Assembly (NCBI GenBank): GCA_029259995.1
Contig: JAJDEC010000130.1
Span: forward strand, 1 to 7,051
DNA: 7,051 bases
Source of the DNA: Phycisphaerae bacterium
GTDB lineage: Bacteria > Planctomycetota > Phycisphaerae > UBA1845 > UTPLA1
Reading direction: 5' to 3'
The notes beneath the pieces are model-generated. The model saw only the letters and a program-made list of their open reading frames with translations. It had not been told where the DNA came from and did not search any database. The translations under genes and the position numbers were made by a program. Shown piece after piece: positions 1 to 5,622 of the stretch; position 1 is the stretch's first letter, and every line of letters begins with the position of its first letter.

Positions 1-738
1 AAGGGGCGGATTCTCGGCATGGTCTCGGATCGTGATCTGCTGCGGGCGGTCGGCATGTTGCCGAATGAACAACGGACGGCGTCCCGAGAGGGCCCGGCGC
101 GCGTCGGCGCAACACGGATATCGCAAGTCATGTCGTCGCCCGTGACGACAATCTCGGCCGATGCGCCTGCGGATGAGGGCGCGGCACTGATGCTCGAACG
201 GAACATCCGGGCGTTGCCGCTGGTTTACCGGGATCGGCTCGCGGGCATTGTGACGCAGACGGATTTCCTCAAGTGCTATCTCGACGATCGGAAGATCGCC
301 AGGATGGACGGATGGCGATTCAAGAAGGTCGGCGATCATATGACAGCCCCCGTGATCACGCTCGGTCCCAATGATACCTATCGCCACGCCGCGCGCGTGA
401 TGCAGACGCACAAGTTCCGCCACGTGCCGATCGTCGACACGGGCAAGCTCGTTGGGATCGTGTCCGACAGAGACATGCGCCGATTTCTCAGCAGCTTCGA
501 GATCGATCTTGAGGACGAAGGCGACGATATTCGAAATCATCGTCCAGAAGTGTCGATGGGCGATGTGATGACGGTTCAGCCCAAAACGACGCATGTCCGG
601 GAATCGCTCGCCGAAGTGGCCGACATCATGATCCGGCAGCGATTCGGCGCGTTGCCAGTGATGGATGACGACCAGATCGTGGGGATCATTACCGAAGCGG
701 ATCTGCTGAGACATTTCGTCGCCGCCTGTAAGGATTGA
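1..738 (+). CDS. Multi-CBS-domain protein (5' end outside window)
   Basis: The reading frame is open from base 1. The first codons read KGRILGMVSDRDLL, the typical last strand and helix of a CBS domain, so the ATG at 19 is internal and the real start lies upstream of the window. Three further CBS domains follow, at about visible residues 42-95 (ending LAGIVTQTDFL), 111-165 (ending LVGIVSDRDM) and 186-238 (ending IVGIITEADLL). At least four CBS domains are therefore present, enough for two Bateman modules. CBS pairs usually bind adenine nucleotides such as AMP, ATP or ADP and act as energy or ligand sensors. No catalytic or membrane domain is visible in this part; one could lie upstream. The protein ends only a few residues after the last CBS domain, so there is no C-terminal effector domain. 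Its target cannot be told from the sequence. Confidence 0.9.
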   Translation, partial: KGRILGMVSDRDLLRAVGMLPNEQRTASREGPARVGATRISQVMSSPVTTISADAPADEGAALMLERNIRALPLVYRDRLAGIVTQTDFLKCYLDDRKIARMDGWRFKKVGDHMTAPVITLGPNDTYRHAARVMQTHKFRHVPIVDTGKLVGIVSDRDMRRFLSSFEIDLEDEGDDIRNHRPEVSMGDVMTVQPKTTHVRESLAEVADIMIRQRFGALPVMDDDQIVGIITEADLLRHFVAACKD

Positions 739-770
739 CCAAGTCAGGAATTATGGCGATCCGTTTTCGC

Positions 771-789
771 GGGCCCGATTTGGGCCTTT
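771..789 (+). terminator. Weak terminator-like hairpin after the CBS gene
   Basis: GGCCC (772-776) and GGGCC (782-786) form a 5-bp stem, extendable by one G-U pair, around the 5-base loop GATTT. Only three T follow. The position, 33 bases after the CBS stop codon and just before a promoter-like element, fits transcription termination, but the T tract is too short for a confident intrinsic terminator. Confidence 0.35.
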
Positions 790-792
790 GAA

Positions 793-821
793 TTGCATTG
801 GCGTCCGATCTCGTCGATAAT
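793..821 (+). promoter_or_regulatory. Sigma70-like promoter for the small membrane protein
   Basis: TTGCAT (793-798) and GATAAT (816-821) are spaced by exactly 17 bases. The -10 box matches the TATAAT consensus at 5 of 6 positions, the -35 box at 3 of 6. Transcription would begin near 828, giving a leader of about 69 bases before the ATG at 897. The call rests on motif match and position only. Confidence 0.4.
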
Positions 822-847
822 CGCGTGCTTCGCGGATTGAAATTGGT

Positions 848-862
848 GCGACAATCTGTCGC
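848..862 (+). other. Perfect hairpin in the leader of the small membrane protein
   Basis: GCGACA and TGTCGC form a 6-bp stem around the three-base loop ATC, followed by TTT. It lies about 35 bases upstream of the ATG at 897, inside the predicted untranslated leader. It could stabilise the mRNA or act as a weak attenuator; chance is also possible for a stem this short. Confidence 0.4.
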
Positions 863-896
863 TTTGGCAAAGATTCTAGATTGGGAGACGCAAGCG

Positions 897-1046
897 ATGT
901 TTGGCATTCCATTTCTTGGTAACGGTGCGGGCGGCCTGGTCGGCGGAGCCGTCATCTACGGTTTTTTCTTCGTCATCAACCTCGTCATTCAGTTTTTCAC
1001 AGGCGGGTTGGCGGACATCTTCCCGGCCGAAACCATGACCATGTAG
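897..1046 (+). CDS. Small hydrophobic membrane protein, 49 aa, unknown function
   Basis: The start is the ATG at 897, preceded by GGGAGA (883-888) at 8 bases, a good ribosome binding site. An in-frame TTG at 798 would add 33 residues but has no such site and overlaps the -35 box of a candidate promoter. The protein begins MFGIPFLGNGAGG, continues with one uncharged hydrophobic stretch at about residues 14-34 (VIYGFFFVINLVIQFF at its core), and ends in a short acidic tail (D40, E45). This predicts a single membrane-spanning helix with a glycine-rich entry, and no lysine or arginine anywhere in the protein. I do not recognise the family. The third-position bases are mostly G or C, as in the neighbours, which supports real coding. 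It ends 28 bases before the next gene on the same strand, so the two may be cotranscribed. It might be a small regulatory or accessory membrane peptide; this is inference. Confidence 0.6.
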   Translation: MFGIPFLGNGAGGLVGGAVIYGFFFVINLVIQFFTGGLADIFPAETMTM

Positions 1047-1048
1047 GT

Positions 1049-1081
1049 TCGTTGCCGTATTCGTGCAACGATGCATGCATC
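1049..1081 (+). promoter_or_regulatory. Overlapping hairpins at the start of the EEP-family gene
   Basis: TCGTTGC (1049-1055) pairs perfectly with GCAACGA (1065-1071) around a 9-base loop. Bases 1070-1081 form a second, perfectly self-complementary 12-base element, GATGCATGCATC, whose RNA form would be a 4-bp stem with CAUG in the loop. That loop contains the chosen ATG at 1075. The two structures share bases 1070-1071 and so exclude each other in part. No clear ribosome binding site is visible here, so structure may influence initiation, or translation may be coupled to the gene upstream. Confidence 0.35.
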
Positions 1082-2067
1082 AGTATTTGAGGCGAGTCCC
1101 GGCGACCTCGCAAACGGGGCTCGTCTTCCTTTTTGCGCTCTGCGCACTTGCGTGCGATACCGGGAAGCCCGATCCGCCTCCCGCGGCCGCCGGCGATTCA
1201 ACGCCGGCTGTATCCGACGCGGGCTTTGTCGTGATGTCGTTCAACATTCGCTTCGGCACGGCCGATGACGGGCCCAATCGTTGGGAAATGCGCCGCGGAC
1301 ATGTGTTTGATGTGATTCGCAAGTATGGGCCGGATATCATCGGCGTTCAGGAAGCGCTTCGTTTCCAGCTCGACGAACTCAAGACAGCCCTTCCACAATA
1401 TGACGAATTCGGCGTCGGCCGAGACGACGGCAAACAGGGCGGCGAGCACGCAGCGATCCTGTTCAATCGCGATCGTTACGAGCGAATCGGCGGCGGAACA
1501 TTCTGGCTCTCTGACACGCCGGACGTCGTCTGCAGTACGTCCTGGGGCAACACGCTCTGCCGAATCTGTACCTGGGCGCAGTTTCGTGAGCGCGAATCCG
1601 GAAGAGTGTTCTTTCACTACAACCTGCATCTCGATCATCAATCGGCCGAGTCGCGATTGCAGAGTGTGAAGCTGGTGATCGACGTCATTGATCGTCGATC
1701 TCCCGCCGCCCCCGTCATCCTGACGGGTGACTTCAATGCGAATGAGTCGAGTTCCCCGATCGCGGCGATCGCCGAGGCGCGCGTCGCCGCCGTGGACAAT
1801 TCCGGCATCGCGCATCGGGCCGCATTCGTTGATACGTTTCGAAAGGTGCACGCCGACTCCACACACGTCGGCACGTTCGGCGACTGGATCGGCCGAATCG
1901 ATGGTCCGAAGATTGACTACATCTTTGTTGTTGAAAACGGATTCGACGTAATGCGTTCGGAAATCGCGCACGATCGTTTCAATGGCGCGTTTCCGTCAGA
2001 CCACTATCCGGTCTGGGCCACGCTGCGATTTCATGTGAATTCCGCTGGTTCCGGCCGCGCGGATTAA
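1075..2067 (+). CDS. Secreted or lipid-anchored endonuclease/exonuclease/phosphatase-superfamily hydrolase
   Basis: This is a metal-dependent phosphoesterase of the endonuclease/exonuclease/phosphatase (DNase I-like) superfamily. With the ATG at 1075 it has 330 residues; a GTG at 1063 would add four, and neither has a clear ribosome binding site. The N-terminus has two arginines (R6, R7), a hydrophobic core (LVFLFALCALA) and C27, followed by D28: an export signal with either a weak lipobox or an ALA cleavage site, then a Pro/Ala linker to about residue 47. Superfamily motifs appear in order: SFNIRFGT (N57), GVQEAL (metal-binding E93), NLHLDH (H185), LTGDFNAN (D219, N221), KIDYIF (D281) and SDHYPVW (catalytic D309, H310). 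All key residues are intact. Three extra cysteines sit together (C153, C162, C165). The substrate may be a nucleic acid, a sugar phosphate, a phospholipid headgroup or another phosphodiester or phosphomonoester; the sequence does not decide. A role in scavenging phosphate outside the cytoplasm would fit the polyphosphate genes downstream, but that link is inference. Confidence 0.87.
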   Translation: MHQYLRRVPATSQTGLVFLFALCALACDTGKPDPPPAAAGDSTPAVSDAGFVVMSFNIRFGTADDGPNRWEMRRGHVFDVIRKYGPDIIGVQEALRFQLDELKTALPQYDEFGVGRDDGKQGGEHAAILFNRDRYERIGGGTFWLSDTPDVVCSTSWGNTLCRICTWAQFRERESGRVFFHYNLHLDHQSAESRLQSVKLVIDVIDRRSPAAPVILTGDFNANESSSPIAAIAEARVAAVDNSGIAHRAAFVDTFRKVHADSTHVGTFGDWIGRIDGPKIDYIFVVENGFDVMRSEIAHDRFNGAFPSDHYPVWATLRFHVNSAGSGRAD

Positions 2068-2094
2068 CGTCCTGATAACGCCGTCGTGAATTCC

Positions 2095-2117
2095 GAAACC
2101 GCCGATTCCGGCGTTTC
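2095..2117 (+). terminator. Hairpin after the EEP-family gene, terminator-like
   Basis: GAAACCGCCG (2095-2104) pairs with CGGCGTTTC (2109-2117), giving nine base pairs with one bulged C and a four-base loop, ATTC. It starts 28 bases after the stop codon. No T run follows, so it may be a 3' end stabiliser or a Rho-dependent end and not a classical terminator. Confidence 0.4.
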
Positions 2118-2160
2118 AAGCCTTGTTCTTCGTGACGTCAGTCCAGTGTCGGATTGTCGA

Positions 2161-2182
2161 GCGGCGGAACGAGGGCCGCCGC
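2161..2182 (+). other. GC-rich perfect hairpin upstream of the sixA promoter
   Basis: GCGGCGG (2161-2167) and CCGCCGC (2176-2182) form a perfect 7-bp GC stem with an 8-base loop. It ends 24 bases before the -35 box of the sixA promoter. It may help separate the upstream transcript from the polyphosphate cluster. No T tract follows. Confidence 0.4.
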
Positions 2183-2206
2183 CGGTCTTCCCGCAGATAC
2201 TGCTCG

Positions 2207-2250
2207 TTGTGCCTCACCTCGCGCGAGTCATATAATCTATTATCGAGGAG
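2207..2250 (+). promoter_or_regulatory. Promoter, 12-bp palindrome and ribosome binding site of sixA
   Basis: TATAAT at 2231-2236 is a perfect -10 box, with TTGTGC (2207-2212) 18 bases upstream as a 3-of-6 match to the -35 consensus. The -10 box overlaps the palindrome ATAAT-CT-ATTAT (2232-2243), an AT island in GC-rich surroundings. The palindrome reaches the predicted transcription start near 2243, so a repressor bound there would block it. GAGGAG at 2245-2250 lies 9 bases before the TTG start, leaving a leader of only about 17 bases. This is the best promoter in the window and probably the main one for the sixA-CHAD-ppx group. Confidence 0.6.
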
Positions 2251-2259
2251 TCAGGTTAC

Positions 2260-2766
2260 TTGCTTGTCTATCTGGTTCGACATGCGATTGCCGAAGAGCG
2301 GGATTCGCTCAAAGTCGACGGCGATTTTTCGCGCCGTCTGACAAAACGCGGCATCGAGCGAATGAACCGGAGTGTCAGTTCACTGGCCGCATTCGGCGTC
2401 GAACTCAACGCCATCTGGTCGAGCCCGCTGGTGCGCGCACGACAGACCGCGGAGCTTCTTTCGCCGTTGCTGGCTCATCGACGCAACATCGAGATCATCG
2501 ACGACCTGTCGCCCGGCGGGGATCACACGGCGCTCCTCGATCGCGCGGCACGGAAGGACGAAGGCGACGCCATCGCGCTCGTCGGCCACGAGCCGGACAT
2601 GGGGGCGATTGGATCGAGGCTGCTCTTCGGATCGCCGACATACGGCATGACGTTCAAGAAGGGCGGTGTCGCCTGCATCGAAACGGACGATGGACATCAG
2701 CCGCTCGGCGGCGTCCTTCATTGGATGCTGACGCCGAAACAGATGCGCGCAATGCCGGCGCGATGA
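2260..2766 (+). CDS. sixA: SixA-type phosphohistidine phosphatase
   Basis: This 168-residue protein belongs to the histidine phosphatase (phosphoglycerate mutase-like) superfamily, short SixA branch, which removes phosphate from phosphohistidine in proteins. The start must be the TTG at 2260: the frame hits TAA at 2233-2235 with no ATG or GTG between, and GAGGAG sits 9 bases upstream. Starting here, the protein opens directly with the first strand and catalytic loop, LVYLVRHAIAEE (R7, phosphate-accepting H8). Other family motifs follow: LTKRGIERM (28-35), SPLVRARQTAELL with R59 (55-67), LVGHEPDM with the second active-site H110 (108-114), and FKKGGVACIE (132-141). Nothing essential is missing. 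It has no signal peptide, so it is cytoplasmic. In E. coli SixA acts on phosphohistidine in signalling or phosphotransfer proteins. Here it heads a polyphosphate gene group, which suggests a local target; that part is inference. Confidence 0.88.
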   Translation: MLVYLVRHAIAEERDSLKVDGDFSRRLTKRGIERMNRSVSSLAAFGVELNAIWSSPLVRARQTAELLSPLLAHRRNIEIIDDLSPGGDHTALLDRAARKDEGDAIALVGHEPDMGAIGSRLLFGSPTYGMTFKKGGVACIETDDGHQPLGGVLHWMLTPKQMRAMPAR

Positions 2767-2851
2767 GCGCGTGATGTTTGCACGACCTACTTCAAGAGCA
2801 GATGAGGTTCTGACGCATCGAGCCTGCGTTGGGGCCCGTCAAGATCGATAC

Positions 2852-2867
2852 GGGAGGCTGTGCTTTG
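2852..2867 (+). promoter_or_regulatory. Ribosome binding site and TTG start of the CHAD gene
   Basis: GGGAGG at 2852-2857 is a strong Shine-Dalgarno match, seven bases before the TTG at 2865. It decides the start over an earlier in-frame TTG at 2829, which has no such site and lies at the edge of a weak 5-bp hairpin (2813-2829). Confidence 0.65.
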
Positions 2868-3824
2868 GCGGATAATGGTCTCGTCAAATTCATGGATCGC
2901 CATCTGGAGCGATTGGAGGCCGGCGTTGACGAGATCCTCTCAAACGGCAGCGTCCGCAGCGTGCATCGATTCCGCGTATCGACGCGACGACTCAATGAAC
3001 CGCTTCAGCTGATCAATATCGTTGACACAGGGGCCAAGAAAGGCGTCAAGAAGGCTCGCAAATCACTGAAGCGGCTTCGCAATCTGTTCGGCCGCGTGCG
3101 AGATATCGATGTGCTGGTTGCCGGATTGTCGAATGCGCAGCTGGCGCCGCCATTGTCTGGCGACGGACACGCCCGGTTGATCGACACGTTGTCCGCAGAG
3201 CGCCGCGTCGCATTTGCCGAAGCGCTCGAAGGACTCTCGAGCCTGTCCCCGGTTCAGGTCGCGGCAAAGATTCGCGGTACCATAGAGGGCGTCTGCAACA
3301 GTGGTGGTTCGAAACGACGTTCGGCACTGATCGAAGCGGCGCGTGTCATGTGGATCGATCGTGCGGATCGTGTGCTGAAGGATGCGTCGTGCGAGAGCGA
3401 CAGCGCCGGATTTCATCAATTGCGCGTGCGCCTGAAAGGCCTTCGCTATTGTACAGAGTTGCTTTTTCGCATGGAGGCTCGCGACGAAAACGCCGTACTC
3501 GCCGCATTTGTGAACATGCAGAACGCCCTGGGATCGTGGAACGATCACTTGTTTGCGGCCAGATATCTCGCGCAGTTGGCGACACAGGACGCTGTCTTTG
3601 CCAACGATCCCGACTGGAGCGCCGCGATCCTCGAATATGCGGGCGAACGCGTTCGCCGTTCACGGGATGATCGCGAGGAGGCGAGACGACGATGGCCGTC
3701 CCTGCGGGGGATGATTGAGGCGGCCCGCAACAGCAAGTCGGCATCGGAATCCATATCCGTGGATGCCGCCGCGCTCGCCGGCGCACTGGGCCGCAACGTG
3801 GGTGCGAAACTGAATTTGGATTGA
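2865..3824 (+). CDS. CHAD-domain polyphosphate-binding protein
   Basis: From the TTG at 2865 the product has 319 residues. CHAD (conserved histidine alpha-helical domain) proteins are all-helical, bind inorganic polyphosphate through basic pockets, and several are known to sit on polyphosphate granules. The two halves of the domain are recognisable. The first is VHRFRVSTRRLNEPL (H34, R35, R37, R41, R42), continuing into a strongly basic helix with KSLKRLRNLFGRVRDIDVL (up to about residue 84). The second is FHQLRVRLKGLRYCTELL (H184, R187, K191, R194), followed by ALGSWNDHLFAARYL (W225, D227, H228). A basic helix lies near 265-280 and a low-complexity Ser/Ala tail follows. There is no fused CYTH domain, so this is a stand-alone CHAD protein. 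It follows sixA by 98 bases and is 47 bases before the ppx start, so it probably belongs to the same transcript. It may bring polyphosphate and the enzymes together. Confidence 0.88.
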   Translation: MADNGLVKFMDRHLERLEAGVDEILSNGSVRSVHRFRVSTRRLNEPLQLINIVDTGAKKGVKKARKSLKRLRNLFGRVRDIDVLVAGLSNAQLAPPLSGDGHARLIDTLSAERRVAFAEALEGLSSLSPVQVAAKIRGTIEGVCNSGGSKRRSALIEAARVMWIDRADRVLKDASCESDSAGFHQLRVRLKGLRYCTELLFRMEARDENAVLAAFVNMQNALGSWNDHLFAARYLAQLATQDAVFANDPDWSAAILEYAGERVRRSRDDREEARRRWPSLRGMIEAARNSKSASESISVDAAALAGALGRNVGAKLNLD

Positions 3825-3871
3825 ATGACTTGCTGCCTGTCTGCCAAGAAACGACTCGAACGGAAACACAT

Positions 3872-5527
3872 ATGCATCGCGGGCACGAAGACCAAGAGAA
3901 ACGGGACGCGCCGATGATCGCATCTACATCCCCGGAACTGCTGCGTGTCCTCGGCGAACCTGCCGGCGATCTGCCGCGCGTGACGAAGTTCGGCGCCATC
4001 GACATCGGTACCAACAGCATCCATCTCGTCATGGCGGAGATATCTCCACAAGGCGATTTCAAAGTGCTTGGCCGCGAGAAGGACATGGTCCAGCTCGGCA
4101 AAGGCGGCTTCGGCGAGCATCGCCTGACCGATCGAGCGATGGAGGACGGAATTCAGGCGCTTCGCAGATTCAAGAAGATGGCGGAACTGCTGGGCGTGAC
4201 GAAACTTCGCGCCGTGGCGACGAGCGCTGTACGGGAAGCAAAGAACGGCGGAGAGTTTGTCCAGCGCGTCCGCGATGATCTGGACTTGCGAGTCCAGGTC
4301 ATTGCGGCGGAAGAAGAGGCGCGCCTGATCTATGTGGGGGTTCGTCACGCCATCGACATGGGGCTGTCAGATGATCGGCAGACGCTCATCGTCGACATCG
4401 GCGGCGGCAGCGTCGAGTTGATCGCCGGCAATGCCCAGAGGATCCAGGAAAAGGCCAGCGCGAAACTCGGCGGATCGCGCCTCGCCGAGCTCTTCATCCG
4501 CGGCGATCCACCGGGGACCGACGAAGTCAAGGCCATGCGCCGACACATCCGCACGAGACTCGATCCCATCATCGAACGGATCCGGGCATTGCCGATTCAT
4601 CGCGGTATCGCGACAAGCGGTTCCGCCAAAAACATTGCGATCATGTGTGGCTACGCGCGCGGCGAAGCCAGCCCCGAGGAATCGCGGCTTCGGATACGAC
4701 GCGATGAATTGCAGGCCTTGCGCGATCAACTTGTGCGAATGACGCGCGAAGAACGATTGCGCGTGCCGGGCATGGACGCCAAGCGCGTCGATGCATGTAT
4801 CCCCGCCTCGGCCCTGCTGCTTCGACTGATGAAGCGGCTGGATCTGGATGTGCTGGAACATTGCGAGTTCGCCCTGCGGGAAGGCGTGATGATTGACTAC
4901 ATCGCGCGCCATCGCGAGAAGATCCAGGCACGGGCCACGTGGCCCAATCCGCGATCGCGCAGCGTGATGCATCTTGCCGAGCGATGCGACTTCCGCCGGG
5001 CCCATTCCGAACACGTCGCGGCAATGGCGGCCAGGCTTTTTGACGAACTGCAGCCCATCCACAAACTCGATGCGAGCTACAAGGAACTGCTGTCCTACGC
5101 ATGCCTCCTGCACGACATCGGTCATCTCATCAGCCACGACAACCATCACAAGCACGGGTATTACCTGATTCGAAACGGGTCGTTGAAAGGCTTCAGTGAT
5201 CAGGAAGTCGAGATCATTGCGAATGTCGCGCGATATCATCGAAAAGAGAGACCGAAGAAGAACCACTATTCGTTCGAACAGCTCGATAATGAGCATCGAA
5301 CGCCGGTTCGCGTGCTCGCCGTCCTTCTTCGCCTTGCCGACGCGCTGGATCGGACGGGATTCTCGATTATTCAGGAAGTGGCCTGCGAAATCGGCGAGAA
5401 AGCCGTCGTTCTGCAGGTCAAATCCTCGAGCGATGCGGAAATTGAACTCTGGTGCGCCAAACGGCACGCCCCTCTGTTTGAGCGGGAATTCGACCGCAGA
5501 TTGTCCGTGCGTCAGGACCGCAATTAG
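3872..5527 (+). CDS. ppx: Exopolyphosphatase / Ppx-GppA phosphatase with C-terminal HD domain
   Basis: Ppx/GppA enzymes remove terminal phosphate from polyphosphate or convert pppGpp to ppGpp. With ATG 3872 the product has 551 residues; ATG 3914 (537 aa) and a TTG at 3821 overlapping the CHAD stop are also possible, and no ribosome binding site decides. Actin-like ATPase-fold motifs are intact: AIDIGTNSIHLVM (first phosphate loop, 42-54), ATSAVREA (116-123), AAEEEARLIYVG with the catalytic glutamate region (146-156), VDIGGGSVEL (second phosphate loop, 174-183) and ATSGSAKNIA (247-256). A second module covers about 375-500 and carries an HD-type metal-site pattern: HSEHV (378-382), HD (414-415), HHKHGYYLI (425-433) and LADALDR (489-495). 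The length matches long bacterial Ppx proteins of the E. coli type with an HD-like extension. It is cytoplasmic. Its neighbours, CHAD before and ppk1 after, favour polyphosphate over pppGpp as the substrate, though both may be used. Confidence 0.9.
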   Translation: MHRGHEDQEKRDAPMIASTSPELLRVLGEPAGDLPRVTKFGAIDIGTNSIHLVMAEISPQGDFKVLGREKDMVQLGKGGFGEHRLTDRAMEDGIQALRRFKKMAELLGVTKLRAVATSAVREAKNGGEFVQRVRDDLDLRVQVIAAEEEARLIYVGVRHAIDMGLSDDRQTLIVDIGGGSVELIAGNAQRIQEKASAKLGGSRLAELFIRGDPPGTDEVKAMRRHIRTRLDPIIERIRALPIHRGIATSGSAKNIAIMCGYARGEASPEESRLRIRRDELQALRDQLVRMTREERLRVPGMDAKRVDACIPASALLLRLMKRLDLDVLEHCEFALREGVMIDYIARHREKIQARATWPNPRSRSVMHLAERCDFRRAHSEHVAAMAARLFDELQPIHKLDASYKELLSYACLLHDIGHLISHDNHHKHGYYLIRNGSLKGFSDQEVEIIANVARYHRKERPKKNHYSFEQLDNEHRTPVRVLAVLLRLADALDRTGFSIIQEVACEIGEKAVVLQVKSSSDAEIELWCAKRHAPLFEREFDRRLSVRQDRN

Positions 5528-5537
5528 CCGATGCTTT

Positions 5538-5566
5538 TTGCAGGCGGCGGCGGCGAATCCTACAAT
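5538..5566 (+). promoter_or_regulatory. Promoter-like element upstream of ppk1
   Basis: TTGCAG (5538-5543) and TACAAT (5561-5566) are spaced by 17 bases; the -10 box matches consensus at 5 of 6 positions and the -35 box at 3 of 6. Transcription would start near 5573. This would let ppk1 be expressed apart from the upstream group. It is a motif call only. Confidence 0.4.
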
Positions 5567-5567
5567 T

Positions 5568-5597
5568 GATCCCGTCGGCAAGGACCCGAACGGGATC
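5568..5597 (+). repeat. Inverted repeat in the ppx-ppk1 gap (operator or hairpin)
   Basis: GATCCCGT (5568-5575) is mirrored exactly by ACGGGATC (5590-5597). Allowing one bulged A (5589), the stem extends by CGG (5576-5578) with CCG (5586-5588) to 11 pairs around a 7-base loop. No T run follows, so it is a poor intrinsic terminator. It covers the predicted start of transcription from the 5538-5566 element, which suits an operator. In a read-through transcript from ppx it would instead fold as an RNA hairpin that could protect or separate the two messages. Confidence 0.55.
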
Positions 5598-5622
5598 CCA
5601 CCCGACGCCCGGAAAGTGAATC

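Noticed and set aside
798..896. Longer version of the small membrane protein starting at TTG 798
   Set aside because: There is no ribosome site before 798, the added part overlaps a promoter-like element and a hairpin, and the ATG at 897 has a good ribosome site.
1198..1971. Open frame of 257 codons on the - strand
   Set aside because: It mirrors the EEP-family gene, whose catalytic motifs are all intact on the + strand.
2154..2774. Open frame of 206 codons on the + strand overlapping sixA
   Set aside because: It is rich in arginine and low in pattern, as expected for an out-of-frame reading of a GC-rich gene; sixA in the other frame has every motif of its family.
2778..2806. Possible promoter before the CHAD gene (TTGCAC at 2778-2783)
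   Set aside because: The sequence 17 bases downstream (GATGAG) is a poor -10 box.
3545..4348. Open frame of 267 codons on the - strand
   Set aside because: It runs antisense across the CHAD and ppx genes and has no family signature or ribosome site that I can see.
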